From positions 43,990,354 to 44,054,353 of the forward strand of contig OW121849.1 of NCBI GenBank assembly GCA_933228895.1: a DNA stretch of 64,000 bases, given 5' to 3'. This stretch comes from Platycnemis pennipes (lineage: Eukaryota; Arthropoda; Insecta; Odonata; Platycnemididae). Below, piece after piece: positions 20,123 through 32,949 of the stretch. Under the pieces are notes generated by a model. It had not been told where the DNA came from and did not search any database. It saw only the letters and a program-made list of their open reading frames with translations. A program made the translations under genes and the position numbers. Every line of letters starts with the position of its first letter. The first letter of the stretch is position 1.

Positions 20123-22540
20123 TATTACTGTGACAAGTGTTAAAAATGACAAGTAAATGAAAGAAGACAATCGAATAAGAATTAAAGATAAATTGTTACC
20201 TTAGTTTCCAGTCAAATTATACCAAATACTGCGTTACTACTCACTTGACTATTCGTTCTGATGAGCATCCACTCCACACTTTCACCGATGATTCTGCGCC
20301 ATAGATTTATCCGAGGAGTGAGCCGCAGCATTGACAACAGTCAAAGTGGTCAAGCATATCCATAACTCTCAGTGGAATGCCCTTTGGTTCACTACTAGGG
20401 ATAGTACATCCCAATAACAGGAAATCCTCAAAGAAGAAAACACCTTCCTCGAATCACAGCTTTCGGAAGTGATCACAAAGGAATAACCTTGAAAAAAATC
20501 AGCATTCACACTTTTCTATCCCAGCGAACACCGCGTGCGCGAGCTGTCTCAGGCTGCGAGATGCACAACATAATTAGCTCCCTCGCGACATCTGTTGTCT
20601 TTAGAGTCGGCTATCAGTGCGTTTCATTTTTGATCTCGCCTTTTGTTCTCAGCACGCCCCTGGCGTCTGGAAACAAAATTAATTGATGCTACTGTTTCCT
20701 AGGTGATTGATGGGCAACGTTCAGCAATTCTACATCAGTTAATACATAGTATTTCGGTGGTACGACACTCGTCACGGAAAGTGAGTATATATAATTTCTT
20801 TCCTTGAAAGTAAGAGGTGATACATTTTTTACGTGAAATAGGAATTCGTGTCCTGTTTATTGTGGGGAGTTTGACTTCCTGAAAGTGTGGGATCCTTCTG
20901 GGGGAAAAAAATTAATGGCTGTGTGAGATGATCAAGTTCCGTCATGGTGTCTTTCCCCAATGATATTTACCAGGAAAGTAGGAATAATTCTCCCTGACTC
21001 ACACACAGTGTTATCGAAGAGGTGTTAAGAAAATCGTTGATCATTGAAAGGAATGTAGATAAATATCAGATACTACCAGGACAGGACGACGAAAATACGG
21101 TGAAACAATCATTTAATGCATGGATGGATACGGTGGATGCATTAAGAGTCTCAAGTAGGTGATTCATGAAGAAAGCTGTTCTTGATAAATTTAATTATAT
21201 TTGACGAGGGATTGATCTGTGGGACTATTTTATCATTGCGTTCTTCTTGAATTATTGTATCCTCAATCTCATTTAGTTCTCGTTGGGCTGGCTGTATGAT
21301 TTTGTATTAGTTCGTTTTACCATCACTTTAATTTCTACTTACTACTATATCGTTTGTTTTTGGCTAATCAACCGTTGGTTCGCACTGGGTAGATTCATTT
21401 AGTTAAGGGTTGTGCCATTACTCTTCCATTTATTATAAAACGACAAGGCAGCTTTCATCCGTTATCGTTTAAATTAATTTGTATGAGTACCTATATCTGT
21501 GATAATTTACTGAAAACAGCGGAATTATTAATAATGACGTATTATTACTGAATGTCTATGATAGTTGCATCATTGATTACTTTCGTTCTCAGCTCAGGAT
21601 TTTACACTGTCGATCTTGAAGTTATTTCGATTTAAGCTATTGCGATCGATGACCAGTTTTCAAGTAACTTTCCCGGCATGCCTCAGGCTCTGGCGTTATA
21701 TGTAGATAAGCTTTTATTGTGATAATTTCCTTGTTGTATATGTAGTATAAATATAATATTGCCATAAAATTTAACGGGAGCCGACGATCAGATCAACGCA
21801 AGAGGCAGTATGAGTTGTTATCATTTGCATAAAAATCACATTTTTCGTTTTGTGTGAGAATATCTAAGTTATCTTATACTACTTTCTATCTAGGTATGTG
21901 AATGTTTCGCCCTGATGCAGCCATTTTATGATCGGAATACTACTACCCTCATCGATTTCTTACTCAAGAATAAGCAGTGGTTTTTGAATCTATGCCTAAG
22001 GTTTCTTGTTGGAAGGACGGACATTCTGCACATCCATTCATTTTCTTAGTGTAGCTGAGAAGGTGCCAGGCGAAAGTCATAAAGTTTCACAATGCATGTG
22101 AGTACATGAGACTATAAGGTCGCCAATATATAATCCATTTAATTTTGAAATATTGACTTCCTATAAGTTTAATTAACAATTACTAGTTTTCTGGCACAAT
22201 GTTCAGGGTAATCAAAATATCCCATTTGGCAAATATTTTAGCCTGAGTGATGTGGACTAATTTTTTGCACTGTGTACTGTGCAATGTAATGAATAATTAA
22301 TCAATTGGAAAATAATTTGATTGTAAAACGTTTTATATTTAGCTTTTCATCTCTGAAACCTTTTGATTAGGTGTTACATTTAACTCTCAGCATAAAATTA
22401 AGAACAAAGAAGCGTTTTTTGCAAATGGTATAGTGACTTAACAGCACATGTATTTTTACAAATGTGGTTTTGAGACACCTGAGGAATACACGTACAATTT
22501 GTGAAATTCTTTTGATGAAAAAAAGGATAAACTGATGTTT
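20123..22540. other. no recognisable gene
   Basis: AT-rich sequence with scattered stops in all frames. I see no repeat, tRNA or coding similarity. Confidence 0.5.
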
Positions 22541-24178
22541 GGCTGCTATTCTGAACGAGATAAGGCCGGCCTTATAAGTCATAATAGCGGAAAAAGTCGA
22601 TATTTTCAAGAGTATTACGACCCAGTCGTTATTTGCTATTCTGAATGCCGAAGAGTCACCGGAAGTCGCTATTCTACAGATATCCCATAGCGCGGTCGAA
22701 ATATGGTATTCTGAACGGCAGATAGCGACCGGCCGGGTCGTAATATTATTCCCCGATTCTGAAGACCGGGCAATCTGGATAGCGCGACGTAAATCAGCTC
22801 GCTGAATGACTTTCAAATGTTTATAATGTTTACTTCGAGTGGTATCGGGTATATATTCGACGTTTGTTTACTATCTGAAAGGACTGGACGTCTGCATTTC
22901 AAGTTTTGGCAATTGTTAATGCATATGTAGAAGCCCGGGGTAGGCTACGATTAGAGAAAGTGATACATATGTGTTTGTTTTTTGTGAAATCAGTGGACTG
23001 TGGTGTTTCTATTTACTTTGAAGTCATTGGTGGTGCCTGTTTTAGTTTCTGTGGTTGTTGTATCGGAAAATTTCAAGCATGTTCATTTATCTGGTAAGAA
23101 TTAAATCTTGTTAAGAATTACTAGAAAGTGTTATTTATAAACTTACCGGAGGACCCTTGAGTGTAAACGATTTTTATTTAGCTTGCATTGTAAACAAACA
23201 ACGGTGATTTCATGAAAATACCGGTACAGAAACGAAATTGCCGAACGTGAGCAGCTGTGTGTCGCTTAATAATCCTGAAGGGTACAGAAACCACGGTTTC
23301 ACAGTTGTGCACAATCATTTCCATTCTATTAATTTGCAAATTGTATAATTATGAAACTATTGATCTTTTATGATGATAAGTACGATTTTCGTGCGAGTAC
23401 CCTAGACTCCGTAGCAAAACGTATTTAATGTTTATCAACATTGTTTATGAAGATGATAAAGTAATTAATATAAGCTCTACCACTTAAGGTTTGTGATAAT
23501 CGGATGAATATAATGAATGTGGTTGCTAACCCCAGAGAGGAGCATTAGGTACCAATTCATCATTAGTAAACTCATATTTATATACCATTAATAACCACCA
23601 CATGAATATTGATAATGAGTACGTTTTCAACGAAGGCCCTTTTCTCTGGCATGCTTTTTAACGTAAAATATCCACGGAGAAGTTCATATTTCGTATTTAT
23701 AGCTAAGGATTTTAATCAACTACAGGCGAAAACAATTTTACGACGAGTTTGGCTGTTTCATATGCAAATGTAAGCAGGAGAGTTACCTCAGTTAATGATG
23801 TTTGCTCGAAATATACATTGATCTGGATGAATACGCGAATTTTCCAAGCAAGATAATAAATAATTCATTTATAATTTTATACATTAATATCAGCTGTTCG
23901 CTGGCCATTGTGAGAGGCATGAATAGGTGAGAGGCGTAAAGTTGGCCGTAAATCTATCCCAAACTGTCCCAGAAAATGTAAACATCGCTTGCTATTGGCT
24001 GCCGGAATTTTTGTTTTCTGATCTTTTTCGTTCTCATACCGGAAGGGGCGGGTACAATTATTCCACCTCAGAACTGGGCAATTTATTCCCCACCTCGATT
24101 CAGAATACCAGATCGGGGAATAATGACCCGTGGAATAGCGCGGCCTTATAATAGCGACCCCGATTCAGAATACCAGCC
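22541..24178. mobile_element. non-autonomous DNA element with reiterated TATTCTGAA subterminal repeats
   Basis: The left end GGCTGCTATTCTGAACGAG and the right end (reverse complement) GGCTGGTATTCTGAATCGG are inverted repeats flanked by TTT on both sides. Variants of TATTCTGAA, with ATAGCG and CCGGG-rich words, recur at about 22548, 22628, 22706 and 22754. In reverse they recur at 24100 and 24165. ATAAGGCC follows on both sides. The ~1.2-kb interior has no transposase-like ORF: the 149-codon minus ORF at 22367-22816 crosses the left boundary and is not credible. Confidence 0.6.
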
Positions 24179-24394
24179 TTTGAGTAGATTAGCAACATTG
24201 TCAGTGGTAATTACATAAAATTACGTACGTCCCACATCATGCTACAGTGGAAATTTAAAACTGACGGTGTTTTAATGCTCTTCGAGTCCACTTTACGGAG
24301 GTATTTCCTGTATTTTTATTATTAATATCCCGTCTCTGCCTCAGCAATATAAGGTGACCCACCAGCTTTACTCGAATTACCTGTCTTCAATCCT
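24179..24394. other. unassigned
   Basis: No feature seen. Confidence 0.4.
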
Positions 24395-24720
24395 AAGATT
24401 GGCTTTACTCTATTTCAATATTTCGATTTCGATCCGATTTAAATCGTCAAATTTCGATTCTTCTATCGGCAAACTCTTCATACTGATATCATTCTTCACT
24501 TTTTAATCCATAAGTTATTTGCTCCATGCATCTTATCCGCAGCTTTTTTTTTCATTCATCCCATTCACTTTTCCCTCGACGATTGTCTTCATCCGACCAT
24601 TGTGCCTCATAGATTTTCACGTATCCTATTTTTATAGCTTTTATTATCCCAACCATTTACCCTCCTTAATGAAATCCAAGGAAAAGTCAGAAAACCCAAG
24701 ATGGGCTCTCTCACTAGCGT
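24395..24720 (-). repeat. decayed family C (RTE-like) 3' portion
   Basis: 'caatcctaagattggcttta', then after ~45 extra bases 'tcgattcttctatcggcaaactcttcatact'. Further on comes 'cttttccctcgacgattgtcttcatccgaccattgtgcctca', the same order as 54520-54695. Confidence 0.65.
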
Positions 24721-25239
24721 AATTGAACTGCGGTTTCGTTAATTTTTTTGTTAAATCAGAATGGAAACACAGAGTTTAATAGTTCTTGCTCACTTCTGTG
24801 GTTGGAGCTAAATTATGCTGCTTCAATATTTCTGTTGCAGTCAATGGACGTTAGTTCATTAGAATGGGGAGTTTCCGTTGTAAAATAATAAATATAGCTT
24901 TTAGACATTAGTGAATTAGGAAGACTTGACAAGCTAATTTGCTGTCTGTATTGTGGGTTTTTCCTCTTGGGTGTACATATGCAGTACATCAACTTATTTA
25001 TAATTTATATATCTATATTTGCGCTGGCAATTTCGTGAAATAAATGTCACGGAGTACTTTATGATAATATTTTCGCAATTTTTTAAAGGAATAATAGATT
25101 TAAATCTCCTGGTGACAAGTGACCTGAGAATTTTGTATCTAAACGAAATTATTGCATTAATATAAGCTTTTTAAGTTTTGATACTTGAAGAAAAGAAAGC
25201 ATTATGATGCCATGTGCTGCTCCTTCCATTTCATGGCCT

Positions 25240-26620
25240 CTAAAAGAAGTTTCCAGCGAGTTCAATCATCTGTGGCTGGCGGTATTCACGGCTGTGACCC
25301 TTGGTCCACCAACGCACGCTCTCAAGGTCCCGAGAGGTCGCACGAAAGAGAATTGGAAATTTAAAGGGTGAGGGGGAAAAGAACAACCTGAGCTTTAGGT
25401 AGCATTCTCCACCAATCTTACGCACCGTAATATCGTAAATCGCTTGCGGACATCGGGCAGGAGAACTGACTTAACATACATTTGACCGCGACAGAAATTT
25501 TCGAGAAGTGTAGGTAGGGATTTTTTTTTCATTGAAGTAAAACGTTATAATCCGTTTTTTTATGCGTCTCGGTAGGTCTTGGCATGCGGTACTTTCTGAA
25601 AATCATAGACGATGTATTTATTTATTTTTTTAAGGAGCAACGACCTCTTCTCTCCCTGCCGCCTACGTAATTTTGAGGATTCTTGTTTCGCTTCTGCCCC
25701 CCCCCCCCCCCCTCCCCTCCCCCTACGTCCTCCCTCACTTTCCTTGCTGTTGTGCACTATTCATCTCTCCCTCTCCACCTCAGTCCTCCCCCTCCCAACC
25801 ATCTTCCACCCTCACTCACCTCTCACCCCCTCTTCTCCTTTCATCTTCTCACCTTCCCCCTTCCTCCGCTTAGCCAAACCCGGACCCAACCTTTATCCTC
25901 TCCCTCCCTCTCCCCATCTCCTTTATCCTGCTCACTACCTATTCCATGAACCTCAGGTCGCCTGGGGGGCATTTGTCATCGACCCGGGCACGCGATATAT
26001 CAGTCGTCCATGCAAAAGGAGAGAGAGGAGAGAGGTCCGCTCTTGTGGGCTTTTTATGGTCGGCAATAAGAGGAGTAAGCGATGGAGGAGAGAATGGAGG
26101 GGAGGGGGATGTAGGGAGTTTTTTTTTGGAAGCTAGGCTCTGAGCACACGATTTAGTTTGGTTTTTTCCATTCAACTCAGCTTTTTTTTTGGAGGGGGGA
26201 GAGAGAGGCTGGTCCCGGGTGTGCGTGCCGTGGATGACGCGGAATTGGAGGTGGTTTTGCGGGTTCTGAGGTTAAGCCGCGGGGATATCCGAACCTTTTA
26301 TGCAACCGGGCTTTAATGGTGGCACTTTACGCCCGCTGTATCCGACTACTTCCTTCTCCTCCCCCCCTTTTTTTTTATCCCTGCACCCCTGAAGAGTAAT
26401 CTCACTCCGTATGGACAAGAAATTTCCGAGCGAAGTGAAACGCGCGTGGGTCGTGGTCAAGTTCTCGATTTTTTTCCTCATGTCAGATCTATAAAAAAAA
26501 TACTTCTTGACCTCTCGCCTCCGCAAAGCATTTGTAATCCCTCCCCGCCAAGGTAGATCGTAAGGTTGGATGGGTGGTTGTGGTGGGAATTCTTTCACTT
26601 GTTGGCGAAAGATAAGTGAA
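25240..26620. other. GC-rich island with C/T and G/A tracts
   Basis: Contains a 16-bp poly-C (25697-25712), C/T-rich sequence to 25930 and G/A-rich sequence to about 26215. The longest ORF (25612-26136, 174 codons) is Pro/Ser/Leu-rich low complexity. 24721-25239 holds nothing recognised. Confidence 0.5.
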
Positions 26621-28317
26621 TCACGAAGCGACCGTCCTTTTCAGTTTTTGTCCATGCTCGCTTTTTCGGTCCTGTTGCCTCAACATTTTTTCCACGTATT
26701 CTGAGTGTTATATTGTATAAAGAGGACTTATTAGAAGAGAAGTTGTGACAGCCAGAATTAAGCATCTGAATTATATTTGTGTGCTTATTTAACCTTGATA
26801 TCTCTCAAAGAGTTTAATAGGTGTTCAAGGTCGCACAAAGATGGTTATTTAGGGACTGCACCCTCACCAATTATCTCGCTGGAATGCTACCAAATCAGGG
26901 ACATGGGAAGTGTAACGGCACGTGTTAGCCTTGATTATTTCTTAGTGGTCATATTCACATATTTATCTCGTATCAATACCATATAATTGGCAGGAAAATG
27001 CGGCGGTATCATTTCTTTTTCATTTTTCTAAAAAACGCATATTCCTTCAGTTGCCCTTATTAAACCGAGAATCTCATGACAGAATCTACTACGTTACTGC
27101 AATAATAGAGAACTTAACATTCATCTGTTTCTGAAGTCTTCCATGTGTCATAATTGTAAATAACCAATAACGAGTCCAATATTTTCATTTTAAAATAATA
27201 TTTATGCTATTAATATGAGCGTTCCGAATATCGGCACTTCATTGGAAATTAGCACTGATGCCATTTTTATAGTTGATGTGCCTCGAATTGTAAAATTATT
27301 TCTGAGTCTCATTTTTTTACCTTTCATCTGTCTGCTTAAGTCGGTGCCTGGTGAATTTTAGTAAAATGCTAATGCTTTCAGAAAATACTAGCCAATATCT
27401 AATGCATATTTTACGTCGGAGCGCACGGTATGGCATTTGTTTTTGCGTTGGGATCTACCATAGCTTGACAGCACAGCAAGAACTTGTGACGACGTAATTT
27501 TAATAGAGTACTGACAGCTATAACTTAATAAAGTTATTTAAATTAAAATAAAGTATTCCTAGTTTGCTCTGCCTAGTTTGTGTTCAAATAATAAAGAGTT
27601 CAATGCAGAGGTACTACAATACTATGCTGTAAAGGACATTTCTTCTGAATGAGATATTTCACACGAGATGCCTATTCTCTAGAATGCTTAGAAAGATAAT
27701 TCAAGGAGATACTTTCTATTGTAAACTCCAGTAGTTTTGAGTTTATTATCTAAAATTAAGTGTGAAGACAGTGTCCATAAAATTTTCCAACATAACCGTT
27801 TTTAAAAATTGACTAATTTATTTATAAGGACCAGCTTGTAATTTCACTTACCGCTTCTGACCGATTGAGATTTCAAGATCTGGTTACAGCTTTGTGGTGG
27901 TGAAACTGTTGTTATAAGGTATTTTAGTGTCTCTGCGATTTTTTGATGTTATTTTCCAAATTTGATTATCAATAACTTTGCCTTAGATAACCCAGGAATC
28001 AATTGGATTCCTAATTGGAGTTTCATTCTTGAAGAGGTGGCATCGGTGTTATTGCCTTACAATCCCCATATGCCTTGTTTTTAGTTAATATCCAGTTTTT
28101 TTTAGTGTCACTTGTTAAGTGTTCTCTACCTCTCGTTTCCTGTATATACCTATCTCATGTTAGGTATTCGGTTACGTTTTTAACCCTGATATTTAATGGA
28201 TTCTGCGTTTATCAATTAGGCTAATGACAATAAGCCAGTAAATCTCAAATCTATTTACCGGCGTTCCAGATCGAATGTACATACAATCTACGTAGGTTAC
28301 GTTTGGTTGTTATTCGC
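26621..28317. other. no recognisable gene
   Basis: AT-rich sequence without domain-bearing ORFs. Confidence 0.5.
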
Positions 28318-28398
28318 CTTCTGTAAGCCACCTTGAGGGTGGATGGCCTGCCACACACCCTCGGGGTTGCTTTCAGGGTATTCTGTATATATGCCGAT
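28318..28398. repeat. back-to-back inverted 3' tail remnants
   Basis: 'ccttctgtaagccaccttgagggtgg' (minus orientation) is followed directly by 'cctgccacacaccctcggggttgctttcagggtattctgtatat' (plus orientation), giving an imperfect palindrome. Confidence 0.6.
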
Positions 28399-29564
28399 TA
28401 TCCGATGGTAGGCGGGCCAAATATTGTTATGTATTCCTGTGAGTATTTTTTTTCGAAAAAATACCTATTGATTTGACTTACAAACATTTTTGCTTGGCAA
28501 CGACAGAAATGTTCGTTATTTACTTATAGCAAGTAAGTTCATATGTATAACCTGTTACCTGACCATGGACCGTAGTCTGGGCACCACTGACTTAAGGTTT
28601 TGGGAGGGAAATATTATTTGCATGGGCTCAAAGACCTTTGCGTATTTTGGCCACTTAGTAGTGAAGCAGTGTAGTGTAAAACGGTACCTCCTTAGACTTT
28701 ACATATGAGAAGTCTTTAGTTGACCCATTTTTTAAATATACTTTTTATATTTACTTAAACTTTACTCTCAGCCTCTTCACTTAAGTCTCATCGGTGAGAG
28801 AGTCGTAATGAGATGATACGTTAAGATGAAATTTATTTTTTAATAATTTAAATTGAGCAATTATGCGCTGTTGTATACATTAAATTTGTCGTGTAGTACC
28901 TGTCTTATATAGGATTAGAAGACCTTATAATGCTTGCCGGTATATTTTTTCTCTCATTGCATCATTGCTACATTGATGGAAACCAATTCTAGAATTGACT
29001 GCTTACATGCTAGCGTTTGGGAAGTGTCGTGGGAATGCTTTCAGGGGAACGAGATGACCTTCCTAAGGAATTAGGTTTAAGAAAATAGAGAAATTCATTG
29101 CGGGATGGAGTGATGATGGAGCCAATCGTTAAATTTGGACGGAGGTCCATTCGAGAATATCGCCGTAACTATTATAAAAATAAGGGACACCCGAGTTAGC
29201 GTCTTACGATTATACTAAAGGATGTGGAACATCGAACGAAACCCGTGAAAACCTCATCACCAACATACGTTGCGTTTGTAGTTTAGCATATGCGTATGAG
29301 TTTCAAAAAGAAAATATGACTCCAACCTTGCTGCAGTACAAAAGTGATAACAATAATTGGTATTTATCACTTGCACTGTTTGCAATATCTACTGGACCAT
29401 TTTTTTTATTGAATTTTATTTAAGCGGCTTTGAAATTACGCAGTTGAAGTTTGCCCTCCAAATGCTCACTGCGTGACAACTTTGTGTTAGCTGTATGGGT
29501 AGAGAATGAAACGTATTCATAAAACATTGAATCGATCGAGAGATTGAATTTTATCCTGCTCACC

Positions 29565-29635
29565 ACTGCACTAGCCAGGTTGGAAATAAGCCGGCCTGGC
29601 AGCCTAAATGTCTCGGTTTCGAATCCCACCTACAG
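29565..29635 (+). repeat. possible tRNA-like SINE head
   Basis: A 'tagccaggttgg' A-box-like stretch and 'ggtttcgaatcccacc' (29614-29629), a good B box. It is not foldable as a clear tRNA by eye. Confidence 0.4.
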
Positions 29636-29899
29636 CATGGATGTTGTGTTATTCATGTTAAGATCAGTTTCAGCTTAAGTATTGCGATATTCAATTAGCA
29701 GCTGTAGCATCTTAAAGCCGATTTCTAGCACAAATACTGCTGGTGAAATTTTAAGTTCAAGAATGAGTTAAAGGGAATGGACGCTTTCAGAGACTGAAAT
29801 GACGCACTAACCCTGCCACCTTTGCCAACACACGGGCTACGTACATGACTTCGATCGCTTTTGAACTTTTTTCCTCACTGTGTAGAACGCAATTTTGCC

Positions 29900-30520
29900 C
29901 TGATTTATCACGATGAAAAGTGGACCCTGGACCACGTGCGCTCGCGATCCATTATCGCCTCGCTTGCTTTTGTGGAGGACGTTAAATGAAGTCGCAAGTT
30001 GACCGTTTGGCCACTTCATCGCTCCCGTTGCGGACACTTGGGCGCATTGTGCACCTCGCGCGAGTGCCCGACGTAGCGTGACGGTGTCACGGGAGTCAAA
30101 CCCGCCGGAGCACGGGACCGTGGTGTCCTTTTTGCTCGCGAGACGCGCCGAAGAAAAGAAGGATAGACGGTGTTCTCCGAGCAGAGTAACGCCCTCGAAT
30201 GGCTGTGCCATGTTGGGCGGGGGTTGGCGGCGGGGGAACGGGGGATGAATGGACGCTCGGAATTTCGGAGAGGGTTTTGACGGGGGGGATCGTGGCAATG
30301 AGAGGGAGGCATGGAATGAGTTCGCGCTTTTCCCAAGGACCTTCCTCCGACTGCCCTCCGAGTCTCTTATCTCCTACACCAAGCTTTTTCTCAAGACGCT
30401 CGAGTAAAATGAAACAGTGGTTGAGTAAATTCTCTCGGTGTGCTGTGTCTGTCCAAGGCCGAAATGCGTCCCAGATTAACCTAAAAATAACGTGTCCCGC
30501 CCTCAATATGACTACGGTTT
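29900..30520. other. CpG-rich island
   Basis: GC-rich with many CpG, for example 'cctcgcgcgagtgcccgacg' near 30055. ORFs up to 153 codons overlap in several frames with no recognised domain. It could be a regulatory CpG island or old unique sequence. 28400-29564 holds nothing recognised. Confidence 0.45.
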
Positions 30521-30602
30521 GCTAAAATTGCCGACCATTCTTACAATTGAAGAAACCTCTTCTCATGGAGTAAAATAGAAAAAGTTTGAAATGGTGGATG
30601 AA

Positions 30603-30700
30603 AATCTACATCCGCATCAACTGAATAACTTGCGAGCCACCTGGAGAGTGTGACAGGGGGTGAAATATCACCAAAAATGCACTGTGTAAATTCACTAATG
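30603..30700 (-). mobile_element. family A/B 3' tail fragment
   Basis: 'atctacatccgcatcaactgaataacttgcgagccacc...gtgacagggggtgaaatatcaccaaa'. It lies head-to-head with the family B copy that starts ~80 bp away. Confidence 0.65.
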
Positions 30701-30779
30701 TTAACATATACTCTTGAGATATTGCAATGAATATCATGTCCGGCAACACTAAGAATTCTACATTTCATCCAAGAGGCAA

Positions 30780-31684
30780 AGAAACATTTGAGAAATGTTA
30801 GCAACCTTAGCAAGGATTTAGATGCAATTGAAGAGTGGTGCGACAAATGTTAGTTACAACTTAACCTTAAAAAGTGTGTAGCTATCAATTTTTGGAGGAG
30901 GAATAATTCGATAGAGTGATCCTGTAAAATTAATAACACGAAGATCGAAAACGTTGAAACCATAAGGTATTTAGGTGTAACAATCACTAAAGATTTATCG
31001 TGGGGAATACACATCCGGGAAAAATGCGGCCGAGCGAAGAGAAAGCTAGGATTTATAAAAAGAGTACTAGGGAAATGTGATTAGAAGACAAAAGAGCGAT
31101 GTTACTTTTCACTAGTTAGGCCCCACCTTGAGAATGCAGCCAGTGTATGGGATGCATTAGGTTTGATCATAGAACTAGACAGTGTTCAGCGTAGAGCGGC
31201 TAGGTTCGTTGAAAGGTGTTACGATAGGTTGATTAGTGTTTCAGAATTAACACAAGAATTAGGGTGGGAATCATTATCAAAGCGTAGGTTAAAGTACAGA
31301 TTAAATCTATTAGAGAAATTTCAATCGGATAGCTTATCTGAAGATGTTAGGCACATATTAAACACACCAGCGTATTATGCTATATTCGACCAGATGAATA
31401 AGATTAGAAAGACTGATTGATTCAAAATGTAATTTTTTCCCCATAACTACCATAAGACAACAAAATAGGCAGCATAGAAAAGGGATAGGTAGGGGAAATA
31501 TTTTAGAGTAGTCTGTAGTGCATGATGCTTGTATTAATCCCTTAAATACTAGAGATACTAACAATCTAGTTTCATGAGACCCTATTGTTGCTTGTTTGCA
31601 TCTCAATAGTGCATGCTTGATGAAATTCACCCCCTGCCACACACCCTCGTGGTGGCTCGTTGGGTATCGTGTAGATGTGGATGT
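30780..31684 (+). mobile_element. 5'-truncated family B non-LTR retrotransposon
   Basis: Carries the RT C-terminal region (see pseudogene), a 3' UTR with 'agtagtctgtagtgcatgatgc' and the end 'ccccctgccacacaccctcgtggtggctcg...gtgtagatg'. It differs from family A by about half the residues in the post-RT region but has the same hairpin design. Confidence 0.82.
30785..31420 (+). pseudogene. family B reverse transcriptase C-terminus
   Basis: Frame: NLSKDLDAIEEWCDKC, stop, LQLNLKKCVAINFW, another stop, TIRYLGVTITKDLSWG, KRKLGFIKRVLGKCD, stop, RCYFSLVRPHLENAASVWDA. It continues SVQRRAARFVERCYDR, ELGWESLSKRRLKYRLNLL and HILNTPAYYA to a stop at 31418. At least three in-frame stops make it dead. The RT palm is missing. 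Confidence 0.8.
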
Positions 31685-31699
31685 AGATGAAATACTACA

Positions 31700-32470
31700 A
31701 ACGTGCATTCTAGATATCAATGGTTGCATAAAAACACATGCTTTCCATAAAAAATCTAATCTTAATCTTATCTCTGTTGTTTTTGCTCAATATTTTTAAC
31801 TCCATTTTATGTTATGCGTGCGATGGCGCGTTAATTTGTGAGAAATTTATTCTATGATGGCATCACAGCATTTGCTACATGCCAAGAATATTTTTATCTG
31901 ACCGAAGTAAGGCTTGTGGTAGTCTCTAAAATGGACGAATATTTCGCAATATTCACTCTACGATAAACTTGCCGTTGAATGACCATAAAGCAAAATACCT
32001 TTTCTAAGTATTTATATTCCAGGCTTTTATTTCTATTTATTGTTCACGAATTCTATCCTATCCTTAGGTAGCTTTGTTTGTATGCTTTTTTTGGGTCTAT
32101 GTCACTTGTACACTCAAGCTCCCAATCTTGTAGCGTGAATAATGTTGATGTAAGTACTTATGGTTATTTGCGACAATCGATATACTTGCCGCAGAAGATA
32201 TGTTGTCACAATATAACCTTGGGGACATAGGCTTCCGTTGCCGCTTTTTTGTTGCTGGCTGATTGAAAAATACGAGATAAAAATGCTCACAAAATATTTA
32301 AATATCAATTTTCTCGAAATTTCTCTCAATATATTTTATCTCGGGAAAGTTATATCTTAAAAGGATGTGGAAAGCATTTTATTATTTAATTGGGCTGTTA
32401 AATTTGTTTTTTCTGATTATATCCATGATATGAGACGGGAAGCGAACTGTATTTTAAGCTCAACGTTTAA
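31700..32470. other. no recognisable gene
   Basis: AT-rich; nothing supported. Confidence 0.45.
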
Positions 32471-32475
32471 CCTTT

Positions 32476-32946
32476 CTGGGAATCATTGTCAGATCGCAGG
32501 TTGAAATGTAGACTCAATCTCTTAAACAAATTCCAAGACCATATTTTCAGTGATGATGTTAAAAATATTTTGCTAACCCCAACTTAGTATGGTAGACTGG
32601 ACCATGATCACAAAATTAGAGAAATTGATTGCCGAACTGACATATTCAAAATGTCCTTTTTTCCTCGTACAATTAGGGATATGAGTAACGGTAAATATAT
32701 CCAATACGAGTGTAGGAATGGATAACATTGGTAGCTGCGTGTTGGTATAAAAACTTGAAGCTAACCCAACTAACAGCATGTTTTTGCATGTTTGCAGTGC
32801 TATTTTTTCTTTTTTTTTAAATATTGTAGTTTAGAACAGTATATGAATACAAATCCTTTTTTATGCATGATATGTAGTGCATGTTTGGTGAGAATTCAAC
32901 CCCTGCCACACACCTTTGTGGTGGCTTACAGGGTATTATGTAGATG
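32476..32946 (+). mobile_element. 5'-truncated family A retrotransposon
   Basis: Starts at WESLSDRRLK, carries a stop after LLTPT (as in 6333-7144), then reads KIREIDCRTDIFKMSFFPRTIRD to NGKYIQYECRNG and a stop. A 3' UTR and a hairpin tail ending 'gggtattatgtagatg' follow. Confidence 0.85.
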
Positions 32947-32949
32947 TAA

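Noticed and set aside
22367..22816. 149-codon minus ORF
   Set aside because: It crosses the inferred left end of the 22541-24178 element and is made of its terminal repeats.
25612..26136. 174-codon plus ORF, the longest outside the elements apart from 13691
   Set aside because: Pro/Ser/Leu low complexity from a C/T tract.
29837..30525. Overlapping 100-150-codon ORFs in a CpG-rich block
   Set aside because: Open on both strands, no conserved motif; a host exon is possible but unsupported.
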